Notes under the pieces: model-generated | Database searches by the model: none | Seen by the model: only the letters and a program-made list of their open reading frames with translations | Told to the model about the DNA's origin: nothing | Source of the DNA: Flavobacterium anhuiense | GTDB lineage: Bacteria > Bacteroidota > Bacteroidia > Flavobacteriales > Flavobacteriaceae | DNA length: 64,000 nucleotides | Assembly (NCBI RefSeq): GCF_900101855.1 | Contig: NZ_FMVC01000001.1 | Span: forward strand, 709,965-773,964 | Direction of reading: 5' to 3' | Shown here: positions 7,101-15,556 of the stretch, piece after piece | How the letters are laid out: the number at the start of each line of letters is the position of its first letter | How positions within the stretch are numbered: position 1 is the first letter of the stretch | Position numbers and translations under genes: made by a program

Positions 7101-8972
7101 ATGTTTTTAGAAGAATACGATGTTATTGTGGTTGGTGCTGGCCATGCTGGTTCTGAAGCTGCGGCTGCGGCTGCAAATTTGGGGTCGAAAACTTTATTGG
7201 TTACAATGAGTTTGCAAAACATTGCACAGATGTCATGTAATCCTGCGATGGGTGGAATTGCGAAAGGACAGATCGTTCGTGAAATTGATGCACTTGGTGG
7301 ATATTCAGGAATTGTTTCAGATCGTACGGCAATTCAATTTAAGATGTTGAATAAATCGAAAGGACCTGCAATGTGGTCGCCGAGAGTTCAAAGTGACAGA
7401 ATGCGTTTTGCAGAAGAATGGCGAATGATGTTGGAGGCTACTCCAAATCTTGATTTTTATCAAGAGATGGTAAAAGGGTTGATTATCGAAGACGGAAAGA
7501 TAAAAGGAATTAGAACTTCGCTTGGTGTGGAGATTCGTTCCAAATCTGTGGTTTTGACAAACGGTACTTTTTTAAATGGTTTGATTCATATCGGAGAAAA
7601 ACAATTCGGAGGTGGTAGAGCAGGAGAAAGTGCTGCAACCGGAATTACCGAAGATTTGATTAAAGCAGGTTTTGAAGCTGGAAGAATGAAAACGGGAACG
7701 CCACCTCGAGTAGATGGACGTTCTTTAGATTATTCTAAAATGAATGAAGAAAAAGGAGATGCAAAGCCAGATAAGTTTTCTTATTCAGATGTGACTTCTC
7801 CGTTAACGCATCAGCGTTCTTGTTACATGACGTATACGTCTTTGAATGTTCACGATATTTTGAGAGAAGGTTTTGATCGTTCTCCAATGTTCAACGGAAG
7901 AATCAAAAGTTTAGGACCAAGATACTGTCCATCGATTGAAGATAAAATAAATCGTTTTGCAGATAAAGAGCGTCACCAATTATTTGTTGAACCAGAAGGA
8001 TGGAATACATGTGAAGTTTACGTAAATGGATTTTCAACTTCTCTTCCAGAAGATATCCAATTTAAAGCGCTTCGTTCTGTAGTAGGTTTTGAAAATGTAA
8101 AATTCTTTAGACCTGGTTATGCAATCGAATATGATTTCTTTCCGCCGACACAATTGAAACATACTTTGGAAACGAAGTTAGTGGAAGGTTTGTATTTCGC
8201 TGGACAGATCAACGGAACAACAGGATATGAAGAAGCAGCATCTCAAGGTTTGATGGCTGGAATAAATGCACACTTGAAAGTGCATGAAAAAGATCCATTG
8301 ATTTTAAAACGTGACGAAGCGTATATCGGAGTTCTAATTGATGACTTGATTACGAAAGGAACGGAAGAACCATATCGTATGTTTACATCAAGAGCAGAAT
8401 ATAGAACATTGTTGCGTCAAGATAATGCCGATTTTAGATTGACTCCAATGTCATATGAAATTGGTTTAGCTTCTGAAGATCGTTTACGAAGAATGGAAAA
8501 GAAATTGAATGAATCTGAAAAGATGGTTCAATTCTTCAAAGAAACAAGTGTTACGATTGCAGAAACTAACCCGATTTTGGAAGCGAAAGAATCTGCTCCA
8601 ATTTCACAAGGAGACAAAATGTTTAAGATTTTCTCTCGTCCGCAGATTGAATTAGAAGATATGTTGAAATTTGAAAAAGTTTCGGCTTACATCGAAGAGA
8701 ATGATTTGGATGAAGAAATTGTAGAGCAAGCCGTAATTCAAGTAAAATATTCTGGTTATATCGAAAAAGAGAGAAATAATGCAGATAAATTAAATCGTTT
8801 GGAAGAAGTAAAAATTCCAGACAATTTCGATTATAACAAAATCAAATCAATGTCTATTGAAGCAAAACAAAAATTAAGCAAGATTCGTCCTGTAACCATT
8901 TCTCAAGCTTCAAGAATTAGCGGAGTATCACCAAGTGATATTTCCGTGCTTTTGATTTATATGGGAAGATAA
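7101..8972 (+). CDS. mnmG: tRNA U34 5-carboxymethylaminomethyl-modifying enzyme MnmG (GidA)
   Basis: FAD-dependent subunit of the MnmE-MnmG complex that installs (carboxymethyl)aminomethyl groups at U34 of certain tRNAs in the cytoplasm. The dinucleotide-binding loop VVGAGHAGSEAA is at residues 10-21, followed by the conserved MSCNPAMGGIAKGQIVREID and later TGTPPR and RYCPSIEDK, whose Cys is the conserved family cysteine. The C-terminal helical tRNA/MnmE-binding domain is complete; 623 aa is the usual length. The start ATG follows GGAG by about 12 bases. In many bacteria this gene lies close to the replication origin, and here it is flanked on both sides by parS-like sites. Confidence 0.97.
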   Translation: MFLEEYDVIVVGAGHAGSEAAAAAANLGSKTLLVTMSLQNIAQMSCNPAMGGIAKGQIVREIDALGGYSGIVSDRTAIQFKMLNKSKGPAMWSPRVQSDRMRFAEEWRMMLEATPNLDFYQEMVKGLIIEDGKIKGIRTSLGVEIRSKSVVLTNGTFLNGLIHIGEKQFGGGRAGESAATGITEDLIKAGFEAGRMKTGTPPRVDGRSLDYSKMNEEKGDAKPDKFSYSDVTSPLTHQRSCYMTYTSLNVHDILREGFDRSPMFNGRIKSLGPRYCPSIEDKINRFADKERHQLFVEPEGWNTCEVYVNGFSTSLPEDIQFKALRSVVGFENVKFFRPGYAIEYDFFPPTQLKHTLETKLVEGLYFAGQINGTTGYEEAASQGLMAGINAHLKVHEKDPLILKRDEAYIGVLIDDLITKGTEEPYRMFTSRAEYRTLLRQDNADFRLTPMSYEIGLASEDRLRRMEKKLNESEKMVQFFKETSVTIAETNPILEAKESAPISQGDKMFKIFSRPQIELEDMLKFEKVSAYIEENDLDEEIVEQAVIQVKYSGYIEKERNNADKLNRLEEVKIPDNFDYNKIKSMSIEAKQKLSKIRPVTISQASRISGVSPSDISVLLIYMGR

Positions 8973-9031
8973 AAAAGTTTGCAGTCTCAGTTTTAAGCTT
9001 CCAGTTTTTACTGTGACTAAAAACTTTTAAA

Positions 9032-9047
9032 TGTTCCACGTGAAACT
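9032..9047. promoter_or_regulatory. parS-like site 8
   Basis: TGTTCCACGTGAAACT, 60 bases after the mnmG stop codon. Confidence 0.82.
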
Positions 9048-9121
9048 ATATTGCTTTTAGGTTTTTATTTCAGAATAGAGAATAAATCTAGAATCTAAAG
9101 TCTGAAATCTAAAATTGTTTC

Positions 9122-9137
9122 TGTTCCACGTGAAACC
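9122..9137. promoter_or_regulatory. parS-like site 9
   Basis: TGTTCCACGTGAAACC, 90 bases after site 8. Confidence 0.82.
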
Positions 9138-9323
9138 TTTTGCTGAAACAAGAATGATTTTTTTGAAATAATTTGAATTATTAGCCGTTTCAGATGGAAA
9201 GAAAATCAGAATTGAAAAGGATATTATTTTGCAAAGAGGATGAATAAAGTAAATTTGTAATTGTATTGAATTATCAATTTTGAAGAAATCACAAAGAGTT
9301 TAGAAGAATAAAAGAAAAAACAA

Positions 9324-9358
9324 AAATCCTAAAAGCGATAAATTTCGTTTTTAGGATT
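9324..9358. terminator. Long hairpin before the methyltransferase gene
   Basis: AAATCCTAAAAGCGA pairs with TCGTTTTTAGGATTT across a six-base loop, with one G-T wobble. There is no T run right after it on the plus strand, so a terminator role for mnmG is only likely, not certain. Confidence 0.45.
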
Positions 9359-9395
9359 TGCTATAAATTAAACCCAATATCTATAAAATTAAAAA

Positions 9396-10244
9396 ATGAA
9401 CGTTTTAAATAAAAAACACTTTCTTACGGTAAAAGACCATTCTGTTTCAAAAGAAATTTTTGATTTGTATTACGATGAAGAATTAGATATGCTAATTACT
9501 TCTCCGCAGCCTGAACTTCAAAATTTAGGTAAATACTACGAAAGCGAAGATTATATTTCGCATACAGACAATAAACGTTCGTTATTTGAAAAAGCCTATC
9601 ATTTCGTAAAAAATATTGCACTTAAGAATAAGTTGAATTTAATCAATAGCCAGCAACCGAAAAAAGGAAAACTTTTGGATATTGGAGCTGGAACAGGTGA
9701 TTTCCTTTTAACAGCAAAAAATGATGGTTGGGAAACAATTGGAGTAGAACCGAGCGATCGTGCTAAAAATATTGCTAAAGAAAAAGGAATTTCATTTGTA
9801 GAAGAAATTAGCGCTTTAGAAAGTAATTCTTTGGATGTAATTACCATGTGGCATGTTTTGGAACACGTTCCAAATTTAGAACATCAGATCCAAGAATTAA
9901 AGCGTTTATTAAAACCAACTGGAACATTAATTGTTGCGGTTCCAAACTACAAATCATTCGATGCGGGTCATTATGAAACTTTTTGGGCAGCTTATGATGT
10001 GCCAATTCATTTTTGGCATTTTTCGAAAAAATCAATCCAATTGCTTTTTGAAAGAGTAGACATGAAATTAGAAAAAATACTTCCAATGAAGTTCGATTCG
10101 TTTTATGTGAGCCTTTTATCTGAAAAATACAAAACAGGAAAGATGAATTACATCAAAGCTTTTTTCATAGGTTTAAAATCAAACTGGAAGGCAAAAAGCT
10201 CAAAGGAATATTCATCACATATTTACGTTTTGAAAAACAATTAA
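9396..10244 (+). CDS. Class I SAM-dependent methyltransferase
   Basis: A 282-aa cytoplasmic protein with a Methyltransf_23-type Rossmann fold. Motif I is KLLDIGAGTGDFLLTAKNDG (about residues 91-110), motif II acidic residue in TIGVEPSD, and the post-motif region contains ITMWHVLEHVPNLE, a typical methyltransferase segment. The N-terminal 70 residues (VKDHSVSKEIFDLYYDEE) resemble the lead-in of Bacteroidota methyltransferases acting on small molecules or cell-surface sugars; the true substrate cannot be read from the sequence. It is read in the same direction as mnmG but separated from it by 423 bases, so is probably its own unit. The end is followed by a weak hairpin at 10260-10297. Confidence 0.88.
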   Translation: MNVLNKKHFLTVKDHSVSKEIFDLYYDEELDMLITSPQPELQNLGKYYESEDYISHTDNKRSLFEKAYHFVKNIALKNKLNLINSQQPKKGKLLDIGAGTGDFLLTAKNDGWETIGVEPSDRAKNIAKEKGISFVEEISALESNSLDVITMWHVLEHVPNLEHQIQELKRLLKPTGTLIVAVPNYKSFDAGHYETFWAAYDVPIHFWHFSKKSIQLLFERVDMKLEKILPMKFDSFYVSLLSEKYKTGKMNYIKAFFIGLKSNWKAKSSKEYSSHIYVLKNN

Positions 10245-10259
10245 AAATTAAAATCATTG

Positions 10260-10297
10260 AAAGCCGTTTTGCCTCCAAAAGACAAGATGGCTTTTTT
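10260..10297 (+). terminator. Weak terminator after the methyltransferase
   Basis: AAAGCC (10260-10265) pairs with GGCTTT (10289-10294), and TTTTG/CAAAA pairs inside. The T run is GGCTTTTTT. The stem is interrupted, so strength is doubtful. Confidence 0.4.
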
Positions 10298-10438
10298 AGC
10301 TGATCCAAAACAAGACAAAAAACATCCAAAATATAGCGATAACATTGGTTTATGACTATATTTTTTACTATAAATAAAAACAATATCATAAATTTTACGC
10401 ATTTTTTAAACTTTATGTTGATGCTATTGATTTTTTTA

Positions 10439-10446
10439 TATTTTTG
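10439..10446 (+). promoter_or_regulatory. -33/-7 promoter of the OmpH-like gene
   Basis: TATTTTTG matches TAnnTTTG exactly, and a TTG at 10418-10420 lies 18 bases upstream, which fits the Bacteroidota -33/-7 layout. It rules out a TTG start at 10444 for the gene. Confidence 0.65.
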
Positions 10447-10479
10447 TCTTCAATACTTAAAAAAATAGAATTATTAAAA

Positions 10480-11064
10480 ATGAAAAAAGCATTAGTTATT
10501 ATCGCACTTTCAGTTTTCGCAGTTTCTTGTAACAAAACAGCAGAGGTAAAGGAAGTAAAAACAGCTTACGTGGATACTTCGGTTTTGATGAAAGAATACA
10601 CTGAGGCAAAAGATTTAGAGGCAAAGTACAAAGCTCAAGCGGAAGAAAAAGGGAGACAATTACAAGCTGAGATTTCACGTTTTAAACAAGACGCTGCTAA
10701 TTTTCAAAGCCAGGCACAAGCAAACGGTCAAGCTTGGGCACAGCAAAGAGGTGCTGAATTGCAAAAAAGAGAGCAGCAGTTAGGTTATGCACAACAAGCA
10801 TTAGCTCAACAGTTACAACAAGAAAGTGGTGTTGAAATGGATTCTCTTGTTAGTGGAGTTAAAAAATTCATTAAAGATTACGGAAAGAAAAATGGTTACT
10901 CTTACATCTACGGAACAGGAGATGCTGCAACAATTTTGTATGCTGAAGAGAAATACGATATCACAAAAGAAATTATCAAAGCTTTAAATGATAAATACAA
11001 AGCAGAGCCAAAAGCTGATGCAAAACCAGCAGCTGAAACAAAAGAAGGCGAAGCAAAAAAATAA
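10480..11064 (+). CDS. OmpH/Skp-like periplasmic chaperone, predicted lipoprotein
   Basis: A 194-aa protein of the OmpH (Skp) family, which in other bacteria holds unfolded outer-membrane proteins in the periplasm. It begins MKKALVIIALSVFAVSCNKT, an export signal with lipobox AVSC, so it is probably lipid-anchored, unlike E. coli Skp. A long Gln/Ala/Lys-rich helical arm (about residues 45-125) fits the tentacle helices of Skp, and a short beta segment (YSYIYGTGDAATILYAEE) forms the trimerisation core. The C terminus is Ala/Lys/Glu-rich. The start ATG at 10480 is chosen because the signal peptide begins there and the promoter ends at 10446. A strong terminator follows. Confidence 0.85.
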   Translation: MKKALVIIALSVFAVSCNKTAEVKEVKTAYVDTSVLMKEYTEAKDLEAKYKAQAEEKGRQLQAEISRFKQDAANFQSQAQANGQAWAQQRGAELQKREQQLGYAQQALAQQLQQESGVEMDSLVSGVKKFIKDYGKKNGYSYIYGTGDAATILYAEEKYDITKEIIKALNDKYKAEPKADAKPAAETKEGEAKK

Positions 11065-11090
11065 AAACTACCAAACTAACTAAATTACTG

Positions 11091-11126
11091 AAAACCTAAA
11101 TCCACTAAGATTTAGGTTTTTTCTTT
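11091..11126 (+). terminator. Intrinsic terminator after the OmpH-like gene
   Basis: AAAACCTAAATC (11091-11102), loop CACTAA, GATTTAGGTTTT (11109-11120), then TTCTTTTT. A perfect 12-bp stem. Confidence 0.9.
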
Positions 11127-11166
11127 TTATAAAATGCGGTAATTTTATTTCTTTAATACAAGCCCA

Positions 11167-13446
11167 ATGCAGAACGTTTCAGAAGCGGCAGCTTACACTT
11201 TACAATTCATCAATCAGACTCAAAAATCTATTTTCCTAACGGGAAAAGCAGGTACTGGAAAAACTACGCTTTTACGCGAAATTATCGCGACCACGCATAA
11301 AAATACGGTGGTCGTTGCACCTACGGGAATTGCAGCTCTGAATGCTGGTGGCGTAACCATTCATTCCATGTTTCAACTTCCGTTTTCTGCGTTTATTCCG
11401 TCATATGATGTGAGCGCGCAGTTTACGGAAACGGTAAAGTTTGAAAACAAAGAATCGTTGCGTCGTCATTTCAAAATGAATAACGTCAAGCGAAATGTAA
11501 TCAAAAACATGGAGCTTCTGGTGATTGATGAAGTCAGTATGCTTCGCGCCGATTTGCTTGATGCAGTCGATTTCATGATGCAGACCGTTCGTAGAAATAC
11601 TCATCCGTTTGGTGGAGTCCAGGTTTTGTTTATTGGAGACTTGCTTCAGTTGCCGCCGGTTATTCGCGATGAAGAATGGCGAACGCTGAAAAACTATTAT
11701 CGCGGAAAGTTCTTTTTTCATTCACATGTTCTCCAAACATATCCGCCAATTTATATCGAATTGTCAAAAATTTACCGACAGACAGACGATGCTTTTATTT
11801 CGGTTTTGAACAATTTAAGAAATAACCAGATCACTCCAGAGGACATAGCTATTCTAAATCAGTACGTTAAGCCAGATTTTGACTTTAAAGAGAACAAAGG
11901 TTATATCACTCTAACAACCCATAATGCCAAAGCTGATTCTATCAACTCGCAGTCAATCAATGATTTAGATGGAAAAGAATATATTTATACGCCATTTGTG
12001 GTGGGAGATTTTCCTGAAAAGATATTTCCAGTTGAGGAAGAACTGAAATTGAAAGTTGGCGCACAGATCATGTTCGTCAAAAATGATCTGTCTTTTGAGA
12101 AGAGATATTTCAATGGAAAGATGGGTGTTATCAAATCGCTTTCAGAGGAAGAAATCTTTGTTCACTTTCCAGAAGAGAACATGACATTGGAAGTTGAAAA
12201 GTACGAATGGAAAAATATCCGCTACAAAGTCAACGAACAAACCAAAGATATTGAAGAGGAGGTTTTAGGAACTTTTGCGCATTACCCGATCAAGCTGGCG
12301 TGGGCGATTACGGTACACAAAAGCCAAGGCTTAACTTTTGACAAAGCAGCGCTCGATGTATCGCAAGTTTTTCTGCCCGGGCAAGCCTATGTAGCACTTT
12401 CGCGTTTGCGTTCCTTAAATGGGCTTATTTTGCTTTCTCCGATGCAAATGAATGGTATTTCGAATGACCAAGATGTGATGGATTATGCTTTGAATCGGGC
12501 AACAGAACAGGATTTACAAAATTCTCTTCATTTCGAAACCAAAAATTTTATCCACAACTATTTGGTTAACAGTTTTAATTGGGGTGAATTGGCGCAAGAA
12601 TGGCGAAATCATCGTTTCAGTTATAACGAAAATGCGGCAGGTTCCGAAAAAACGAAACATGCGGTTTGGGCACATAAACGGATGGAAACTATGGAGCAGC
12701 TTTTAGATCCTTCGCAGAAATTCATTTCTCAACTCAATAAAATTTTCATCAAAGAAACGGTCGATCTGTTTTTTGTGAAAGAAAGGGTAGAAGCGGCCTA
12801 CGATTATTTTTTCAAACCAATGGACAAATTGGTTGATGATCTAATTTATAAAATGGCTGAAATTCAAAAATTTAAAAAAGTAAAAGAGTTCTACGAAGAG
12901 CTTAATTTTTTAGAAGATCTCCAGACAAAAGCCGTTTTGAGATTGATGAAAGCCAAATTACTAATTGAAGTAGTAGTTGCAGGCGAAGCTATCAGTAAAG
13001 AAAAGCTTTCGTCGCCAAATATTAAAAATTACAAAACGAACAAAGCGGAAAGAATCCGAGAAGAGCTGAAAACGACAAATACAGACATTTTTAGAACAGA
13101 AGAGCCTGTTGTTCGATACAAATCAGCTAAAGCGGAAAAAAATGAGCTTAAAACGGCTAAAAAAACGACAGTCGAAGAAACATATGATTTGTGGATGGAG
13201 AAAAATTCGGTTGAAGATATTGCGAGAATGCGTAAATTGAATGTTCAAACAATCGAAGGGCATTTGATAAGACTTATTCAAGCGAAGAAAATTGAAATCA
13301 CTGATGTTTTGCCTTATGATAAAATTTTGGCTTTGCGTGAGGCGTTTCAGTTTTATCAGGAAGAATCTTTGAGTCCTTTGAAAGAAAAATATGGAGATGA
13401 ATTTACATGGGACGAATTGAAAATGTTCAAAGCGAGCATAAATTGA
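11167..13446 (+). CDS. PIF1-like superfamily 1B helicase with C-terminal helix-turn-helix domain
   Basis: A 759-aa protein. Walker A is GKAGTGKTTLLREI (residues about 26-39) and Walker B is LLVIDEVSMLRADLL (about 117-131), with GDLLQLPPV as the PIF1/RecD-type motif III. The C-terminal helicase motifs are WAITVHKSQGLTF and YVALSRLRSLNGLILLSP. After about residue 480 an extra region ends in a helix-turn-helix-like unit (TVEETYDLWMEKNSVEDIAR..., about 660-755), as in Bacteroidota proteins annotated PIF1/helix-turn-helix helicase. PIF1 enzymes unwind 5'-3' and resolve G-quadruplexes or R-loops; the exact role here is unknown. It is monocistronic and follows a terminator; a weak parS-like sequence lies just after its stop. 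Confidence 0.88.
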   Translation: MQNVSEAAAYTLQFINQTQKSIFLTGKAGTGKTTLLREIIATTHKNTVVVAPTGIAALNAGGVTIHSMFQLPFSAFIPSYDVSAQFTETVKFENKESLRRHFKMNNVKRNVIKNMELLVIDEVSMLRADLLDAVDFMMQTVRRNTHPFGGVQVLFIGDLLQLPPVIRDEEWRTLKNYYRGKFFFHSHVLQTYPPIYIELSKIYRQTDDAFISVLNNLRNNQITPEDIAILNQYVKPDFDFKENKGYITLTTHNAKADSINSQSINDLDGKEYIYTPFVVGDFPEKIFPVEEELKLKVGAQIMFVKNDLSFEKRYFNGKMGVIKSLSEEEIFVHFPEENMTLEVEKYEWKNIRYKVNEQTKDIEEEVLGTFAHYPIKLAWAITVHKSQGLTFDKAALDVSQVFLPGQAYVALSRLRSLNGLILLSPMQMNGISNDQDVMDYALNRATEQDLQNSLHFETKNFIHNYLVNSFNWGELAQEWRNHRFSYNENAAGSEKTKHAVWAHKRMETMEQLLDPSQKFISQLNKIFIKETVDLFFVKERVEAAYDYFFKPMDKLVDDLIYKMAEIQKFKKVKEFYEELNFLEDLQTKAVLRLMKAKLLIEVVVAGEAISKEKLSSPNIKNYKTNKAERIREELKTTNTDIFRTEEPVVRYKSAKAEKNELKTAKKTTVEETYDLWMEKNSVEDIARMRKLNVQTIEGHLIRLIQAKKIEITDVLPYDKILALREAFQFYQEESLSPLKEKYGDEFTWDELKMFKASIN

Positions 13447-13456
13447 TTTTTTGGAG

Positions 13457-13472
13457 CGTCCTACGTGAAACA
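13457..13472. promoter_or_regulatory. Degenerate parS-like site 10
   Basis: CGTCCTACGTGAAACA differs from TGTTYCACGTGRAACA at three positions. It may be a weak outlying ParB site or a decayed one. Confidence 0.4.
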
Positions 13473-13525
13473 GTGTTTTCAGTTTTTCAAAATTCTAATT
13501 ACTAACGTATTAAATTATTTCTGAT

Positions 13526-14287
13526 ATGAAAATATCTAAATTATTGCTAACAATTTTGATTTTTAGTTCTTCGTTTCTGAATGCTCAAGATTTGAAGCCA
13601 GAATACCAAAAATTCATTTCGAAATTTATTCTTGAGGTAAAAAGCAACGATAAAGAAGCAATTGCAAATCGAGTAAAATTTCCGTTCAAACGTGAATATC
13701 CAATTCCGCCAGTGAAAGACAAAGCCGATTTTATAAAAAGATATAATCAGATTTTTGATAAAGTTTTGATTGAAAAAATTGTAAAATCAAATCCAGCAAA
13801 AGATTGGTCAGAAGTGGGCTGGAGAGGAATTATGCTCAATCAAGGTGATTTATGGATCGATACTGATGGAAGAATCATCAGTATAAATCATCAGTCTGAG
13901 GAAGAATTGAAGTTGAAAAATTCAAAGATTTCAGAACAGAAAAAAAATGTAAATCCGTCAATATCAAATTTTAAAGTACCTGTCGCAATTCTCGAAACCT
14001 CTAAATTCAGAATTCGAATTGATGATTTGGGAAATGATAACTATCGATATGCATCATGGTCTCTGAACCAGAAGATGACTGACAAACCAGATCTAGTAAT
14101 TGAAAAAGGAACTTTTCATGCTGATGGAACTGGTGGGAATCATCATTACGAATTTAAAAAAGGTAATTTCAGATATGAATGTCATTTCATTGTTTTGGGT
14201 GAAAAAGGTTCAGCTCCTGCGATGCTGATTGTTTATCAGTCAGAAAAAGAAATTTTATCTCAAGATGCGAAAATTGTTTCACGATAA
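13526..14287 (+). CDS. Secreted protein of unknown function
   Basis: A 253-aa protein I do not recognise. It begins MKISKLLLTILIFSSSFLNA with a likely signal peptidase site before QDLKPEY, so it is probably periplasmic or outer-membrane associated. The first half (about 30-125) resembles a small alpha/beta fold (NTF2-like is possible: SNDKEAIANRVKFPF, GWRGIMLNQGDLWIDTDG). The second half (about 150-250) has alternating beta-strand residues (FRIRIDDLGNDNYRYASWSL; GNHHYEFKKGNFRYECHF). A bidirectional terminator follows directly. No partner genes are adjacent. Confidence 0.75.
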   Translation: MKISKLLLTILIFSSSFLNAQDLKPEYQKFISKFILEVKSNDKEAIANRVKFPFKREYPIPPVKDKADFIKRYNQIFDKVLIEKIVKSNPAKDWSEVGWRGIMLNQGDLWIDTDGRIISINHQSEEELKLKNSKISEQKKNVNPSISNFKVPVAILETSKFRIRIDDLGNDNYRYASWSLNQKMTDKPDLVIEKGTFHADGTGGNHHYEFKKGNFRYECHFIVLGEKGSAPAMLIVYQSEKEILSQDAKIVSR

Positions 14288-14312
14288 ACAGTGGATGATA
14301 GAGAGATACAAA

Positions 14313-14341
14313 AAAATCCCGTTTCAAAAGAACGGGATTTT
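14313..14341. terminator. Bidirectional terminator between convergent genes
   Basis: AAAATCCCGTT (14313-14323) pairs perfectly with AACGGGATTTT (14331-14341), with A and T runs on the outer sides. It serves the plus-strand gene ending at 14287 and the minus-strand gene ending at 14349. Confidence 0.9.
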
Positions 14342-14348
14342 TTTTGAT

Positions 14349-15320
14349 TTATAGATTTTCGACTAGAATCCAAGCTTGTGGATTTTCGCCTTTTTGTATT
14401 TCTTTTTGAGCTTGTTCAGCTTCTTTCATTGTAGCATAACTTCCGTACAAAACAGGAAATAAACCATGTTTGTTTTCTTTCAGCATTCTAGCTTTGAAAC
14501 CGTCTTTAATGAGTTGATTGTAAGCTTTTCTAGCATTAGCTTCACTTCTGAAAGCACCAGCCATAATATGATAAGGCATTGTTGTTTCAACAGTTTCAAC
14601 TTTAGCAGAATCAACAGATAGTGTCACAGCTGGAAGCGGACTTTTAATGAAGAAAGTTGCTTCTTGGATTTTGTTCTGCACTTTTTTCTGAACCGCTTGT
14701 TCTACAACAAGTGTTTGGTTATCGATTTGATTTTGATATAATGGGTAACCAATGCTTCCTGTAATTCCAAGTCCCAGAACTAGAATTGCTGCATAACGCA
14801 AGAACGGGTTTGAAGATTTAGTTTCTTCTTCGTTTTCGTATAATAAAACAGCATCTTTTTCTTTTGCCGCAATCTTTTCGATTTTTTTCTCAAAAGCCTC
14901 TTTTTTCACCATCGGAGAAACGAAAGGGCTTAATCCAAAAGAAGTTGCCAGATAATTGGTTTGGTCGTTTGGTTTAAAAACAATATTGCTTTCAGAATTT
15001 AAACGTAGTTCTCCAATGTTTTTTAAAAGAATTACGCCTTCTTCTTCCAATGTTTTTTTCCAGTTCAAAACCTCAAATGCAATTGCGCTTACAGCAAAAC
15101 CATAAGATGTTTTTTCTGCTTGTGCAATATGATTTGCCAATAATCCGTCATTGTTTTTTATACGGCTGTTGAAAGAAATGGTTTTTTTTGGAGGAAAAAA
15201 CGAATTAGTGCTTTCATTTAGCTGCGCCGAATGTGTTTCGGTTAAAAATGCACCAAATCCTGGAACCGTTACACACTGATAACGATACAATAACTGTGAG
15301 ATATATACTTCGATTTTCAT
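14349..15320 (-). CDS. HU-CCDC81-like and SPOR domain membrane protein
   Basis: A 323-aa protein with an N-terminal pair of HU-like (HU-CCDC81_bac type) units: first YISQLLYRYQCVTVPGFGAF, then SYGFAVSAIAFEVLNWKKTL with GVILLKNIGELRL. One membrane segment follows near residues 180-200 (YAAILVLGLGITGSIGYPLY). The C terminus is a SPOR domain (YHIMAGAFRSEANARKAYNQ to the end), which in other proteins binds denuded septal peptidoglycan. A role at the division site or in envelope anchoring is therefore inferred. I place the start at the ATG at 15320 rather than 15338, because the -7 motif at 15326-15333 would lie inside the longer frame. It is divergent from dprA. Confidence 0.85.
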   Translation of the reverse strand: MKIEVYISQLLYRYQCVTVPGFGAFLTETHSAQLNESTNSFFPPKKTISFNSRIKNNDGLLANHIAQAEKTSYGFAVSAIAFEVLNWKKTLEEEGVILLKNIGELRLNSESNIVFKPNDQTNYLATSFGLSPFVSPMVKKEAFEKKIEKIAAKEKDAVLLYENEEETKSSNPFLRYAAILVLGLGITGSIGYPLYQNQIDNQTLVVEQAVQKKVQNKIQEATFFIKSPLPAVTLSVDSAKVETVETTMPYHIMAGAFRSEANARKAYNQLIKDGFKARMLKENKHGLFPVLYGSYATMKEAEQAQKEIQKGENPQAWILVENL

Positions 15321-15325
15321 GTTAA

Positions 15326-15333
15326 CAAAGTTA
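15326..15333 (-). promoter_or_regulatory. -7 element next to the start codon of the HU/SPOR gene
   Basis: Reads TAACTTTG on the minus strand, an exact TAnnTTTG match ending five bases before the ATG at 15320. The transcript would have almost no leader. Confidence 0.5.
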
Positions 15334-15556
15334 GCCAACGCGTATAGTTATCAAAATTTTATTCACAATTTTTATTAACAATTCAGAATTATTTTTAGAC
15401 AATTCGTTTTCAATTAATTAGACTAACAATTACGCACTTTAAAAAATGTTTCTATAATTTATTTTTAAATTTTATTAAGAAATTACTTTGTTTTATGGAT
15501 ATTTGCCCTTCAAAAGAAGTAGATTTATTTTTTCTATTTTACATAATGTTAAAACA

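Larger units (their letters stand above)
8973..9395. other. Gene-free spacer after mnmG with two parS-like sites
   Basis: 423 bases of AT-rich sequence with no credible reading frame. It holds parS-like sites 8 and 9 and ends with a long hairpin at 9324-9358. I see no other organised element. Confidence 0.7.

Noticed and set aside
6971..7222. 83-codon minus-strand frame over the mnmG start
   Set aside because: It is a shadow of mnmG codons and parS DNA, with no start signal and no recognisable domain.
6455..9137. The CACGTG palindromes as binding sites for an ordinary transcription factor, or the locus as oriC
   Set aside because: The 16-bp sequence fits parS better than any operator I know, and it clusters around non-regulated spacers. 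There is no DnaA-box cluster: the only exact TTATCCACA I noticed is a single copy inside the helicase gene at about 12550.
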